A DNA stretch of 64,000 nucleotides, taken from assembly GCF_020639365.1 (NCBI RefSeq), contig NZ_JAINUL010000001.1, forward strand, positions 5,956,404 through 6,020,403. Direction: 5' to 3'. The notes under the pieces were generated by a model that did not search any database, had not been told where the DNA came from, and saw only the letters and a list, made by a program, of their open reading frames with translations. The position numbers and the translations under genes are program-made. Of this stretch, positions 36,117-44,822 are shown one piece after another. The stretch is from Streptomyces flavotricini (lineage in GTDB: Bacteria; Actinomycetota; Actinomycetes; Streptomycetales; Streptomycetaceae). The first letter of the stretch is position 1, and each line of letters starts with the position of its first letter.

Positions 36117-38849
36117 CTACGCGTCGCCGCCCGCGGCGCCCGGGTCGGCCGCCGAGACGTCCAGCAGCCGGTACCGGTCCACCGCCTGCTTCAGCGCGGA
36201 ACGGTCGATCTTGCCCTGCTTGGCCAGCTCGGTCAGCACCGCCAGCACCACCGACTGCGCGTCGATGTGGAAGAAGCGACGGGCCGCGCCACGCGTGTCC
36301 GCGAAGCCGAAGCCGTCCGCACCCAGCGAGGTGTACGCGCCGGGCACCCACCGCGAGATCTGGTCCGGGACGGACCGCATCCAGTCCGAGACCGCCACGA
36401 ACGGCCCCTCGGCACCCGACAGCTTCCGCGTCACGTACGGGACGCGCTGCTCCTCCTCCGGGTGGAGCAGGTTGTGCTCCTCCACCTCGACGGCCTCGCG
36501 GCGCAGCTCGTTCCAGGAGGTCGCCGACCAGACGTCCGCCCGGACGTTCCACTCCTCGGCCAGGATCCGCTGGGCCTCCAATGCCCACGGCACCGCCACG
36601 CCCGAGGCCATGATCTGCGCCCCGATGGAGCCCGCCGAGCCCTCGGACACCCGGTGGATGCCCTTGAGGATGCCGTCCACGTCGACGCCCGCCGGCTCGG
36701 CCGGGTGCTGGATCGGCTCGTTGTAGACGGTCAGGTAGTAGAAGACGTCCTCCGACTCGGGCCCGTACATGCGGCGCAGGCCGTCCTGGACGATGTGCGC
36801 GATCTCGTACCCGTACGCCGGGTCGTAGGCCACACAGCCCGGGTTGGTCGACGCCAGCAGCTGCGAGTGACCGTCGGCGTGCTGCAGGCCCTCACCCGTC
36901 AGGGTGGTCCGGCCGGCGGTCGCACCCAGGACGAAACCGCGCGCCAGCTGGTCGGCCATCTGCCAGAACTGGTCACCCGTGCGCTGGAAACCGAACATCG
37001 AGTAGAAGACGTAGACCGGGATGAGCGGCTCGCCGTGCGTCGCGTACGCCGAACCCGCGGCGATCAGCGAGGCCGTGCAGCCCGCCTCCGAGATGCCGTC
37101 GTGCAGCATCTGGCCGGTCGGGGACTCCTTGTACGCGAGCAGCAGGTCGCGGTCGACCGCCTCGTACTGCTGGCCCAGCGGGTTGTAGATCTTGGCGCTC
37201 GGGAAGAACGCGTCCATGCCGAACGTGCGGTACTCGTCCGGGGCGATCAGCACGAACCGCTTGCCGATCTCCTTGTCCCGCATCAGGTCCTTCAGGATGC
37301 GCACGAAGGCCATCGTCGTGGCGATCGACTGCTGGCCCGAACCCTTCTTGGCGGCCGCGTACGTCTTCTCGTCCGGCAGCTGCAGCGGCTTCGCCCGCAC
37401 CACGCGGGTCGGCACGTAGCCGCCCAGCGAGCTGCGCCGGTCGTGCATGTACTGGATCTCCGGCGAACCCGGGCCCGGGTGGTAGTACGGCGGGGCGCCG
37501 TTCTCCAGCTGTGCGTCGGTGATCGGGATGTGCAGGCGGTCGCGGAAGCGCTTGAGGTCGTCGACCGTCAGCTTCTTCATCTGGTGCGTCGCGTTGCGGC
37601 CCTCGAAGTTCGGGCCCAGCGTCCAGCCCTTCACCGTCTGCGCCAGGATCACCGTCGGCTGGCCCTTGTGGGCCTTGGCCGCCGCGTACGCCGCGTAGAT
37701 CTTCTTGTGGTCGTGGCCGCCGCGGCCCAGGTGCAGCAGCTGCTGGTCGCTCATGTTCTCGACCATCGCCCGCAGCCGCTGGTCGTCGCCGAAGAAGTGG
37801 TCGCGGATGTACGCGCCGGTCTCGGTGGCGTACGTCTGGAACTGGCCGTCCGGCGTCGAGTTCATCTTGTTGACGAGGATGCCGTCTCGGTCCTGCGCCA
37901 GCAGCGGGTCCCAGGAGCGGTCCCAGATGAGCTTGATGACGTTCCAGCCGGCGCCGCGGAACTGCGACTCCAGCTCCTGGATGATCTTGCCGTTGCCGCG
38001 CACCGGGCCGTCGAGCCGCTGCAGGTTGCAGTTCACGACGAAGGTCAGGTTGTCCAGGCCCTCGCGGGCGGCGATCGACAGCTGGCCGAGCGACTCCGGC
38101 TCGTCCATCTCGCCGTCGCCGAGATACGCCCAAACGTGTGACTTCGAGGTGTCCGCGATCCCGCGCGCCTCCATGTACCGGTTCATCCGGGCCTGGTAGA
38201 TCGCGCCGAGCGGACCGAGGCCCATCGAGACGGTCGGGAACTCCCAGAAGTCCGGCATCAGCCGCGGGTGCGGGTAGCTGGACAGGCCGTACGGGGCCTT
38301 CGACTTCTCCTGCCGGAACGCGTCGAGCTGCTGCTCGGAGAGCCGGTCCAGGAGGTAGGCGCGCGCGTAGATGCCGGGGGAGGCGTGGCCTTGGAAGAAG
38401 ATCTGGTCGCCGCCGTCGCCCTCGTCCTTGCCCCGGAAGAAGTGGTTGAAGCCCACGTCGTAGAGGGAGGCGGAGGAGGCGAACGTGGCGATGTGACCGC
38501 CGACGCCGATCCCGGGACGCTGGGCGCGCGAGACCATGACGGCCGCGTTCCACCGGGTGGCGTTCAGGACCTTGCGCTCGATCTCCTCGTTGCCGGGGAA
38601 GAACGGCTCGTCCTTGGTGGCGATCGTGTTGACGTAGTCCGTGCTGCGCATCTCGGGCACGGCCACGCGCTTCTCGCGTGCCCGTTCGATCAGCCGCAGC
38701 ATCAGATAGCGGGCGCGCTCACGGCCCCGCTCGTCGACGGCTGCGTCCAGGGAGTCGAGCCACTCCTGCGTCTCCTCCGGATCGAAGTCCGGGACCTGGC
38801 TCGGCAGGCCGCCAATGATGATCGGATTGCGATCGGATGCGGAAGCCAC
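36117..38849 (-). CDS. aceE: Pyruvate dehydrogenase E1 component (homodimeric)
   Basis: 910-residue thiamine-diphosphate enzyme that decarboxylates pyruvate and passes the acetyl group to the E2 lipoyl domain. The ThDP motif runs from GDGEMDEPESLG to LTFVVNCNLQRLDGPVRGNG (about residues 245-290). Conserved E1 segments GHASPGIYARAYL and TDGDQ-like DQFWQMADQL are present. The start is GTG 38849 with GAAGGAAC upstream. A single gene with its own terminator; in actinomycetes the other subunits are encoded elsewhere. Confidence 0.97.
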   Translation of the reverse strand: MASASDRNPIIIGGLPSQVPDFDPEETQEWLDSLDAAVDERGRERARYLMLRLIERAREKRVAVPEMRSTDYVNTIATKDEPFFPGNEEIERKVLNATRWNAAVMVSRAQRPGIGVGGHIATFASSASLYDVGFNHFFRGKDEGDGGDQIFFQGHASPGIYARAYLLDRLSEQQLDAFRQEKSKAPYGLSSYPHPRLMPDFWEFPTVSMGLGPLGAIYQARMNRYMEARGIADTSKSHVWAYLGDGEMDEPESLGQLSIAAREGLDNLTFVVNCNLQRLDGPVRGNGKIIQELESQFRGAGWNVIKLIWDRSWDPLLAQDRDGILVNKMNSTPDGQFQTYATETGAYIRDHFFGDDQRLRAMVENMSDQQLLHLGRGGHDHKKIYAAYAAAKAHKGQPTVILAQTVKGWTLGPNFEGRNATHQMKKLTVDDLKRFRDRLHIPITDAQLENGAPPYYHPGPGSPEIQYMHDRRSSLGGYVPTRVVRAKPLQLPDEKTYAAAKKGSGQQSIATTMAFVRILKDLMRDKEIGKRFVLIAPDEYRTFGMDAFFPSAKIYNPLGQQYEAVDRDLLLAYKESPTGQMLHDGISEAGCTASLIAAGSAYATHGEPLIPVYVFYSMFGFQRTGDQFWQMADQLARGFVLGATAGRTTLTGEGLQHADGHSQLLASTNPGCVAYDPAYGYEIAHIVQDGLRRMYGPESEDVFYYLTVYNEPIQHPAEPAGVDVDGILKGIHRVSEGSAGSIGAQIMASGVAVPWALEAQRILAEEWNVRADVWSATSWNELRREAVEVEEHNLLHPEEEQRVPYVTRKLSGAEGPFVAVSDWMRSVPDQISRWVPGAYTSLGADGFGFADTRGAARRFFHIDAQSVVLAVLTELAKQGKIDRSALKQAVDRYRLLDVSAADPGAAGGDA

Positions 38850-39294
38850 GCTGTTCCTTCGCTGTCAGGGGAGTCGTGCCATGGGGTTTCGCCGCCTCCC
38901 ATCGTCTTACGCTCGGTCGGAATCGTCACCCGTACCACTGGGTAATCACTGGAGTCCGCGGAGATTCGGGCGCCGTGAGCGTCAGGTCCGGCCGATCGCC
39001 ACCCTACGCCCAGGAAGATCGGCGGGCTCGCAAGACCGTTCGTCCCTCAAACAGGTAGGAAAGCCGCCGAGCGTCGCCGATGATGCCGAATGAGCTGGAA
39101 TGGTGTGGGATGAATCACCAGACGTGCATACGGGAAGGCTGAAAGTTGCGGCGAGACGGCCGTAATCGTCACCGTTTCGACGGTCTCGACGGCCGGGTAC
39201 TTGCGCGATCCGCCGCGCCCGTGTGGACTACGCCCAATGCTGCGCGTACGCGCGCCGCCGAAGACATTCACCGAACATGAGCAGGAGGCACCCC
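38850..39294. promoter_or_regulatory. 445-bp divergent region, aceE / DUF3052 gene
   Basis: No gene found. It must hold both promoters. An inverted repeat TCACCC-N8-GGGTAA (38926-38945) lies 77 bp upstream of the aceE start and is a candidate regulator site. Several short open frames here have no coding signature. Confidence 0.5.
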
Positions 39295-39720
39295 GTGAGC
39301 GCGACCGCGGACCACGCGGAGAGCCTGGCCGCCCGGCTGGGTTTCCAGTCCGAACAGGTGGTCCAGGAGATCGGCTACGACGACGACGTCGATCAGGAAT
39401 TCCGTGACGCCGTCGAGAAGCTCGTCAGCGAGCTCGCCGACGAGGACTACGACGACGTCGCCGACGCGGTGCTGTTGTGGTTCCGCGACGAAGACGGCGA
39501 TCTGACGGACGCCCTGGTCGATGCGACCGAGCTGGTCGAGGACGGCGCACTGATCCTGCTGCTGACCCCCAAGACGGGCCGTGACGGCTACGTCGAGGCC
39601 AGCGACATCAGCGAGGCAGCCGAGACGGCCGGCCTCTCGCTTGCCAAGGGCCTGCCCGTCGGCAAGGAGTGGACCTCCACCAAGCTGGTGACGCCGAAGG
39701 CCGCCAAGGCCAAGCGCTGA
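39295..39720 (+). CDS. DUF3052 protein
   Basis: 141-residue acidic actinomycete protein matching DUF3052: SLAARLGFQSEQVVQEIGYD near the start, a dense Asp/Glu middle (ADEDYDDVADAVLLWFRDED) and LLTPKTGRDGYVE. No membrane segment; the function is unknown. GTG 39295 is chosen because CAGGAGG lies 7 nt upstream. Conserved next to aceE in Streptomyces. Confidence 0.9.
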   Translation: MSATADHAESLAARLGFQSEQVVQEIGYDDDVDQEFRDAVEKLVSELADEDYDDVADAVLLWFRDEDGDLTDALVDATELVEDGALILLLTPKTGRDGYVEASDISEAAETAGLSLAKGLPVGKEWTSTKLVTPKAAKAKR

Positions 39721-39745
39721 GCCGTTCCCCCGCAGCCAAGCGGAC

Positions 39746-39788
39746 ACGCACCCCGCCCGCCGGATTCCCTTCCGGTCGGCGGGGTGCG
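39746..39788 (+). terminator. Terminator after DUF3052 gene
   Basis: Long GC-rich hairpin ACGCACCCCGCC.../...GGCGGGGTGCGT with inner CCGGA/TCCGG pairing, slightly bulged. Confidence 0.65.
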
Positions 39789-39871
39789 TGCGTTCCGGGG
39801 CCCCGGCCCCCCTAGGCTGGACCCACCCGAACAGCCCAACGCAGGGATGCAGGAACGAAGGGATGCGAGAG

Positions 39872-40330
39872 ATGGCGATCGAGGTCGGCAGCAAGGCCCC
39901 GGACTTCGAGCTCAAGGACAACCACGGCGCCACCGTGCGGCTCTCCGACTTCCGCGGCGAGAAGGCCGTGGTGCTGCTCTTCTACCCGTTCGCCTTCACC
40001 GGTGTCTGCACCGGCGAGCTGTGCGAGCTGCGCGACCAGCTGCCGCGGTTCCAGAACGACGACGTCCAGCTCCTCGCGGTCTCCAACGACTCCGTGCCGA
40101 CCCTGCGCGTCTTCGGCGAGCAGGAGGGCCTGGACTACCCGCTCCTCTCGGACTTCTGGCCGCACGGCGAGACCTCCCGCGCGTACGGCGTCTTCGACGA
40201 GCAGAAGGGCTGCGCGGTCCGCGGCACCTTCATCATCGACAAGGACGGCATCGTGCGCTGGACCGTCGTCAACGGCCTGCCCGACGCGCGTGACCTGAAC
40301 GAGTACATCAAGGCCCTCGACAGCCTCTGA
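39872..40330 (+). CDS. Peroxiredoxin, AhpE type
   Basis: 152-residue thioredoxin-fold peroxidase. Peroxidatic Cys46 in AFTGVCTGELCELRD, with a second cysteine at 51, as in actinomycete AhpE-like proteins. It reduces H2O2 and organic peroxides with a thiol partner. ATG 39872 gives the canonical MAIEVGSKAPDF start with AAGGG upstream. It stands just before the Ter cluster, which also serves stress tolerance. Confidence 0.92.
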   Translation: MAIEVGSKAPDFELKDNHGATVRLSDFRGEKAVVLLFYPFAFTGVCTGELCELRDQLPRFQNDDVQLLAVSNDSVPTLRVFGEQEGLDYPLLSDFWPHGETSRAYGVFDEQKGCAVRGTFIIDKDGIVRWTVVNGLPDARDLNEYIKALDSL

Positions 40331-40494
40331 GGAGTCTCCGGGAGCGCCCGGGAACCCGCTTCGGGCGGGTTCCGTGAACTGTTCACCGGGAAAGACGCCG
40401 ACAGGCGGGAACCCGTCACTAGGATCGAAGCGTTGATCCCGGTAGAAACCGCACGACGGGGCGCCGCCCCACACATGAACCCAATGGAGGACCC

Positions 40495-41070
40495 GTGGGA
40501 GTCAGCCTCAGCAAGGGCGGAAACGTCTCGCTGACCAAGGCCGCGCCGAATCTGACGGCGGTCATCGTCGGTCTGGGCTGGGACGCTCGCACCACCACCG
40601 GTGTCGACTTCGACCTCGACGCCAGCGCGATCCTGACCAACGACCAGGGCAAGGTCGCCAACGACTCGAACTTCGTGTTCTTCAACAACCTGAAGAGCCC
40701 GGACGGCTCGGTCGAGCACACCGGTGACAACACCACCGGTGAGGGCGAGGGCGACGACGAGGCGATCAAGGTGAACCTGGCCGGTGTCCCGGCCGATGTC
40801 GCCAAGATCGTCTTCCCGGTCTCGATCTACGAGGCCGAGAGCCGCCAGCAGAGCTTCGGCCAGGTCCGCAACGCGTACATCCGCGTCGTGAACCAGGCCG
40901 ACAACAGCGAGCTCGCCCGCTACGACCTCTCCGAGGACGCCTCGACCGAGACCGCCATGGTCTTCGGCGAGCTGTACCGCAACGGAGCGGAGTGGAAGTT
41001 CCGCGCCATCGGCCAGGGCTACGCCTCCGGCCTGCGCGGCATCGCGCAGGACTTCGGCGTCAACGTCTGA
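40495..41070 (+). CDS. TerD-family stress protein (copy 1)
   Basis: 191-residue TerD domain protein, calcium-binding and linked to tellurite, oxidative and envelope stress. It starts MGVSLSKGGNVSLTKAAP. Both calcium segments are intact: GLGWDARTTTGVDFDLDASA and DNTTGEGEGDDE. GTG 40495 behind TGGAGG. First of two neighbouring near-identical paralogues, separated by a terminator-like hairpin. Confidence 0.95.
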   Translation: MGVSLSKGGNVSLTKAAPNLTAVIVGLGWDARTTTGVDFDLDASAILTNDQGKVANDSNFVFFNNLKSPDGSVEHTGDNTTGEGEGDDEAIKVNLAGVPADVAKIVFPVSIYEAESRQQSFGQVRNAYIRVVNQADNSELARYDLSEDASTETAMVFGELYRNGAEWKFRAIGQGYASGLRGIAQDFGVNV

Positions 41071-41087
41071 GCCTGCCAGCAGTCACC

Positions 41088-41124
41088 CGTCCGGCGCCGT
41101 GCACTGTGTGTACGGCGCCGGACG
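41088..41124 (+). terminator. Hairpin after terD copy 1
   Basis: 13-bp stem CGTCCGGCGCCGT with an 11-nt loop, followed by TGCTTT. Confidence 0.7.
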
Positions 41125-41135
41125 TGCTTTGCGAC

Positions 41136-41158
41136 GGTGCACCGCAGAGGTGCACCGC
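41136..41158. repeat. Two palindromic GGTGCACC boxes
   Basis: GGTGCACCGC occurs at 41136-41145 and 41149-41158, 13 bp apart, within the terD1-terD2 gap. Each contains the 8-bp palindrome GGTGCACC. A possible regulator site for terD copy 2. Confidence 0.45.
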
Positions 41159-41227
41159 CGAGATCCACCGGCGGCCCGCCACGCGGGGCGCGCCGCGATC
41201 ACCACGTCGTCCGGGGAGGACCACAAC

Positions 41228-41803
41228 ATGGGCGTCACACTCGCCAAGGGGGGCAACGTCTCCCTGTCCAAGGCCGCACCGAACCTCACCCGGGTCCTGG
41301 TCGGTCTCGGATGGGACGCGCGTTCGACCACGGGGGCCGATTTCGACCTCGACGCCAGCGCGCTGCTGTGCCGCGACGGCCGGGTCCTCGGGGACGCGTA
41401 CTTCGTCTTCTACAACAACCTGAAGAGCCCCGAGGGCTCCGTCGAACACACGGGGGACAACCTCACCGGCGAGGGTGAGGGCGACGACGAATCGATCATC
41501 ATCGACCTGACCAAGGTGCCGGTCGAGGTCGACAAGATCGTCTTCCCGGTCTCGATCCACGAGGCGGAGGCCCGCCGGCAGAGCTTCGGCCAGGTCAGCA
41601 ACGCCTTCATTCGCGTGGTCAACGACTCGGACGGCCAGGAACTGGCCCGCTACGACCTCACCGAGGACGCCTCGAGCGAGACCGCGATGATCTTCGGGGA
41701 GGTCTACCGGTACGGCGGCGAATGGAAGTTCCGGGCGGTGGGGCAGGGGTACGCGTCGGGGCTCCGGGGCATCGCTCTAGACTTCGGGGTCAACGTTTCG
41801 TAA
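41228..41803 (+). CDS. TerD-family stress protein (copy 2)
   Basis: 191 residues, very similar to copy 1 along its whole length, from MGVTLAKGGNVSLSKAAP to ASGLRGIALDFGVNV. Calcium motifs are conserved (DFDLDAS, DNLTGEGEGDDE). GGGGAGGA precedes the ATG. Followed 19 bp later by the DUF475 gene, so probably one transcript. Confidence 0.95.
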   Translation: MGVTLAKGGNVSLSKAAPNLTRVLVGLGWDARSTTGADFDLDASALLCRDGRVLGDAYFVFYNNLKSPEGSVEHTGDNLTGEGEGDDESIIIDLTKVPVEVDKIVFPVSIHEAEARRQSFGQVSNAFIRVVNDSDGQELARYDLTEDASSETAMIFGEVYRYGGEWKFRAVGQGYASGLRGIALDFGVNVS

Positions 41804-41822
41804 AGCCGTACAAGACGATGGG

Positions 41823-42944
41823 GTGCCAGTGGTTCTCAAAACCTTCGGCTGGTCGTTCGCAGTCACTGCGCTCGGTCTGGTCGCAGCGGTGTTCTACGGG
41901 GGGTGGACCGCGTTCGGGATCGTCGCGATCCTGTCCATCCTTGAGATCTCGCTGTCCTTCGACAATGCGGTGGTCAACGCCGGAATCCTGAAGAAGATGA
42001 ATGCCTTCTGGCAGAAGATCTTCCTCACGGTCGGCGTGCTCATCGCCGTGTTCGGCATGCGCCTGGTCTTCCCCGTCGTGATCGTCGCGGTCACCGCCGG
42101 CATCGGCCCCATCGAGGCCGTCGACCTGGCGCTGAACGACAAGGACATGTACCAGCAGCTGGTCACGGACGCCCACCCGGCGATCGCGGCCTTCGGCGGC
42201 ATGTTCCTTCTGATGATCTTCCTCGACTTCATCTTCGAGGACCGGGACATCAAGTGGCTCGCGTGGCTCGAGCGCCCGCTCGCCAAGCTCGGCAAGATCG
42301 ACATGCTGTCGGCGTGCCTCGCGCTGATCGCCCTGCTGATCACGTCCATGACCTTCGCCGCCAACGCCCACCAGCACGGCGGGACGCACGTGGACAAGGC
42401 GCAGACCGTCCTGGTCTCCGGCATCGCCGGTCTCATCACCTACATGATCGTCGGTGGTCTCTCCGGCTACTTCGAGAACCGCCTCGAAGAAGAGGAAGAG
42501 GCCGAACACGAAGCCGAGGAAGCGGCCAAGAAGAGCGGCAAGCCCGTCTCGGCCGTCGCCATGGCCGGCAAGGCCGCCTTCTTCATGTTCCTCTACCTCG
42601 AAGTCCTCGACGCCTCCTTCTCCTTCGACGGGGTCATCGGCGCCTTCGCCATCACCAACGACATCGTGCTGATGGCCCTCGGCCTCGGCATCGGCGCCAT
42701 GTACGTCCGGTCGCTCACGGTCTACCTGGTCCGCCAGGGCACCCTCGACGACTACGTCTACCTGGAGCACGGCGCGCACTACGCCATCGGCGCGCTCGCC
42801 GTCATCCTGCTCGTCACCATCCAGTACGAGATCCACGAGGTCATCACCGGCCTCGTCGGCGTGCTGCTCATCGCCTGGTCCTTCTGGTCCTCGGTGCGCC
42901 GCAACAAGCGTTTGGAACTGGAGGGTTCCACCGCCGAGGCATGA
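41823..42944 (+). CDS. DUF475/TerC-related membrane protein
   Basis: 373 residues with about nine membrane helices and a charged cytoplasmic loop (NRLEEEEEAEHEAEEAAKKS). The pairs SFDNAVVNAG (first half) and SFDGVIGAFAIT (second half) carry the acidic residues typical of TerC-like metal transporters in an internal repeat. The Ter context suggests Mn2+ or other metal export. GTG 41823 start. Confidence 0.9.
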   Translation: MPVVLKTFGWSFAVTALGLVAAVFYGGWTAFGIVAILSILEISLSFDNAVVNAGILKKMNAFWQKIFLTVGVLIAVFGMRLVFPVVIVAVTAGIGPIEAVDLALNDKDMYQQLVTDAHPAIAAFGGMFLLMIFLDFIFEDRDIKWLAWLERPLAKLGKIDMLSACLALIALLITSMTFAANAHQHGGTHVDKAQTVLVSGIAGLITYMIVGGLSGYFENRLEEEEEAEHEAEEAAKKSGKPVSAVAMAGKAAFFMFLYLEVLDASFSFDGVIGAFAITNDIVLMALGLGIGAMYVRSLTVYLVRQGTLDDYVYLEHGAHYAIGALAVILLVTIQYEIHEVITGLVGVLLIAWSFWSSVRRNKRLELEGSTAEA

Positions 42945-42973
42945 TCACGGCGCTAATGCGGAACGCTCCAACT

Positions 42974-43021
42974 GCGGGGCGGCCGGGCTGGTCTGCGGAC
43001 TGCCGGGCCGCCCCGTCCGCG
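42974..43021 (+). terminator. Hairpin after DUF475 gene
   Basis: GGGGCGGCCGGGC and GCCGGGCCGCCCC pair with one shifted base; weak terminator candidate before the TerA-like gene. Confidence 0.4.
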
Positions 43022-43061
43022 TAGGCCGCCCCGCCTACACAGAATGAGGGGGGACAGGGGA

Positions 43062-43814
43062 ATGGGATTCTTCGAAGGGTTCTTCGACGGGATGAGGGGC
43101 AGCCGCGCCCTGCAGTTCGACTCGGGCGGCGGCTCGGCCGCGATCGAGCTGACCAAACGGCATCCGACGGTGTCGCTGACCAAACAGGGGGCGGTCCACG
43201 GGAACCTGCGGGTCAACCTGTCCTGGCGCATGCGCAGCTCGGACATCGGCGGCCGCGGGGGCGGTGGGAGCGGCCGGCTCCTGCGCCACCCGTTCAAGCT
43301 GTTCAAGCCCGACATGGTGCAGGCGCACACCCAGGGCATGGTCAACGTCGACCTCGACCTCGGCTGCCTCTACGAGCTGGCCGACGGGACCCGGGGTGTC
43401 GTGCAGCCGCTGGGCAACCTCCACGGGGACATCAACAGCCCGCCGTACGTGAAGCTCAGCGGCGACGACCGGTTCGGGGCGCCGTCGGGGGAGACGGTCT
43501 TCGTCAATCTCGACCACGCCGACGAGATCAAGCGGCTGCTGGTGTTCGTCTACATCTACGACCAGACCCCGGCCTTCGACCGGACCCACGCCATGATCAC
43601 CCTCTACCCGATCACCGGGCCGCGGATCGAGATCCCGCTGGAGGAACGGCAGCCGCAGGCCCGCTCCTGCGCGGTGCTCTCCATGGAGCACGTCAAGGGC
43701 GAGCTGATCGTGCGGCGCGAGGTGAAGTTCGTGTACGGGTTCCAGGCCGAGCTGGACCGGTTGTACGGGTGGGGCCTGCAGTGGGGCCGCGGCTACAAGA
43801 GCGCCAAGGCCTGA
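43062..43814 (+). CDS. TerA-like tellurium resistance protein
   Basis: 250-residue TerD-fold relative of the TerA type. It lacks the doubled acidic calcium loop of TerD and shows the fold in NVDLDLGCLYELADGTRGVV and VNLDHADEIKRLLVFVYIYD. The N-terminus MGFFEGFFDGMRG is typical of this Streptomyces family. The start ATG 43062 follows GGGGGACAGGGG. Likely the heteromeric partner of the TerD proteins. Confidence 0.8.
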   Translation: MGFFEGFFDGMRGSRALQFDSGGGSAAIELTKRHPTVSLTKQGAVHGNLRVNLSWRMRSSDIGGRGGGGSGRLLRHPFKLFKPDMVQAHTQGMVNVDLDLGCLYELADGTRGVVQPLGNLHGDINSPPYVKLSGDDRFGAPSGETVFVNLDHADEIKRLLVFVYIYDQTPAFDRTHAMITLYPITGPRIEIPLEERQPQARSCAVLSMEHVKGELIVRREVKFVYGFQAELDRLYGWGLQWGRGYKSAKA

Positions 43815-43848
43815 CCGGGGGCGCGCGCCCCCGGCCGGGTACGGCGCG

Positions 43849-44637
43849 TCAGCGGCGGAGGAACTGGGGGCCCTGCACCGGCAGCCGGAACGTCGGGTCG
43901 CCGCCCGGGACCGGCACCGGGGCCGGGGACACCGGCTGCGGGTACCCGTACGCCGGCTGCGCGGCGGGCGGGGCCTGCGTCAGCGGCGCAGGGGGTGTCT
44001 GCGGGACCGGCGGGCGCATCAGGGCCGTCTGCTCGTCGGCCGGGCCGGCGGCCGGAGCGGCCCCGGAGGCACCCTCGGCGGCGTTCTCGTCCACGGAGAT
44101 CCCGTGGTCGGTCGCCAGCCCGACGAGGCCGTTCGAGTAGCCCTCGCCCAGCGCCCGGAACTTCCACCCGTCCCCGCGGCGGTACAGCTCCCCGCAGATC
44201 AGCGCCGTCTCGGCGCCGGTCTCGGGCCGCACGTCGAAGAAGGCCAGCGGCTCGGAGCCGCCGGTCGCCGTGGCGTCGTACAGCAGGATCCGCAGGTCCC
44301 TGACCTGCTGGAACGGCACGTCCTCGGCGGATGCCACGACCAGGATCCGGTCCACCACCGGCGGCACCGCCCGCAGGTCCGCCTGCACGGCGTCGGTGAT
44401 CCCGTCGCCTATCTGCTTCTTCCCGAGCCGCCAGACGGCCCCCGAGGGGTGCCGGGGCTGGTTGTAGAACACGAAGTCCTCGTCCGAGCGCACGCGCCCG
44501 TCCGCTCCCACGAGCAGCGCCGAGGCGTCGACGTCCGGCACCTCGGGGCCGTCGGTCCAGCGCAGCACCGCCCGGACCGCCACGGCGGTCACCGGGATGT
44601 TCGAGCCCTTCTGCATCGCGTGCGTCATGCCCGTCAT
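43849..44637 (-). CDS. Divergent TerD-domain protein with Pro-rich tail (copy 3)
   Basis: 262 residues. A TerD fold covers about residues 10-190: PDVDASALLVGADGRVRSDE, DFVFYNQPRHPSG and ICGELYRRGDGWKFRALGEG. The first acidic loop is reduced to VDAS, and the DN..GEGEGDDE loop is replaced by KKQIGDGITDAV, so calcium binding is doubtful. A Pro/Ala/Gln-rich tail of about 75 residues follows. Start ATG 44637 behind GGGAGGG. Divergent from the CitE gene and convergent to the TerA-like gene. Confidence 0.85.
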   Translation of the reverse strand: MTGMTHAMQKGSNIPVTAVAVRAVLRWTDGPEVPDVDASALLVGADGRVRSDEDFVFYNQPRHPSGAVWRLGKKQIGDGITDAVQADLRAVPPVVDRILVVASAEDVPFQQVRDLRILLYDATATGGSEPLAFFDVRPETGAETALICGELYRRGDGWKFRALGEGYSNGLVGLATDHGISVDENAAEGASGAAPAAGPADEQTALMRPPVPQTPPAPLTQAPPAAQPAYGYPQPVSPAPVPVPGGDPTFRLPVQGPQFLRR

Positions 44638-44822
44638 CCTGCCCTCCCGGGGCGGCGCGGAACAACGCGGCCCCCCGTGGAGCCTTGTCGCGGGAGAAAG
44701 ACCTGGGCATGGTGCAAGAGGGTTACCTGAACTTCATGTACTTGAGGAACTCTTGACTCACGTTCGTACGTACTATTACCGGCCACGCCACTGGGGCCGC
44801 CGAGGCAGTACGGGGGAAGTAC
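44638..44822. promoter_or_regulatory. Promoter region of CitE-PRTase-HAD operon
   Basis: 185 bp. TTGACT at 44753-44758 with TATTAC at 44774-44779 (15-bp spacer) is a candidate promoter on the plus strand, inside an unusually AT-rich patch for this genome. Confidence 0.4.
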
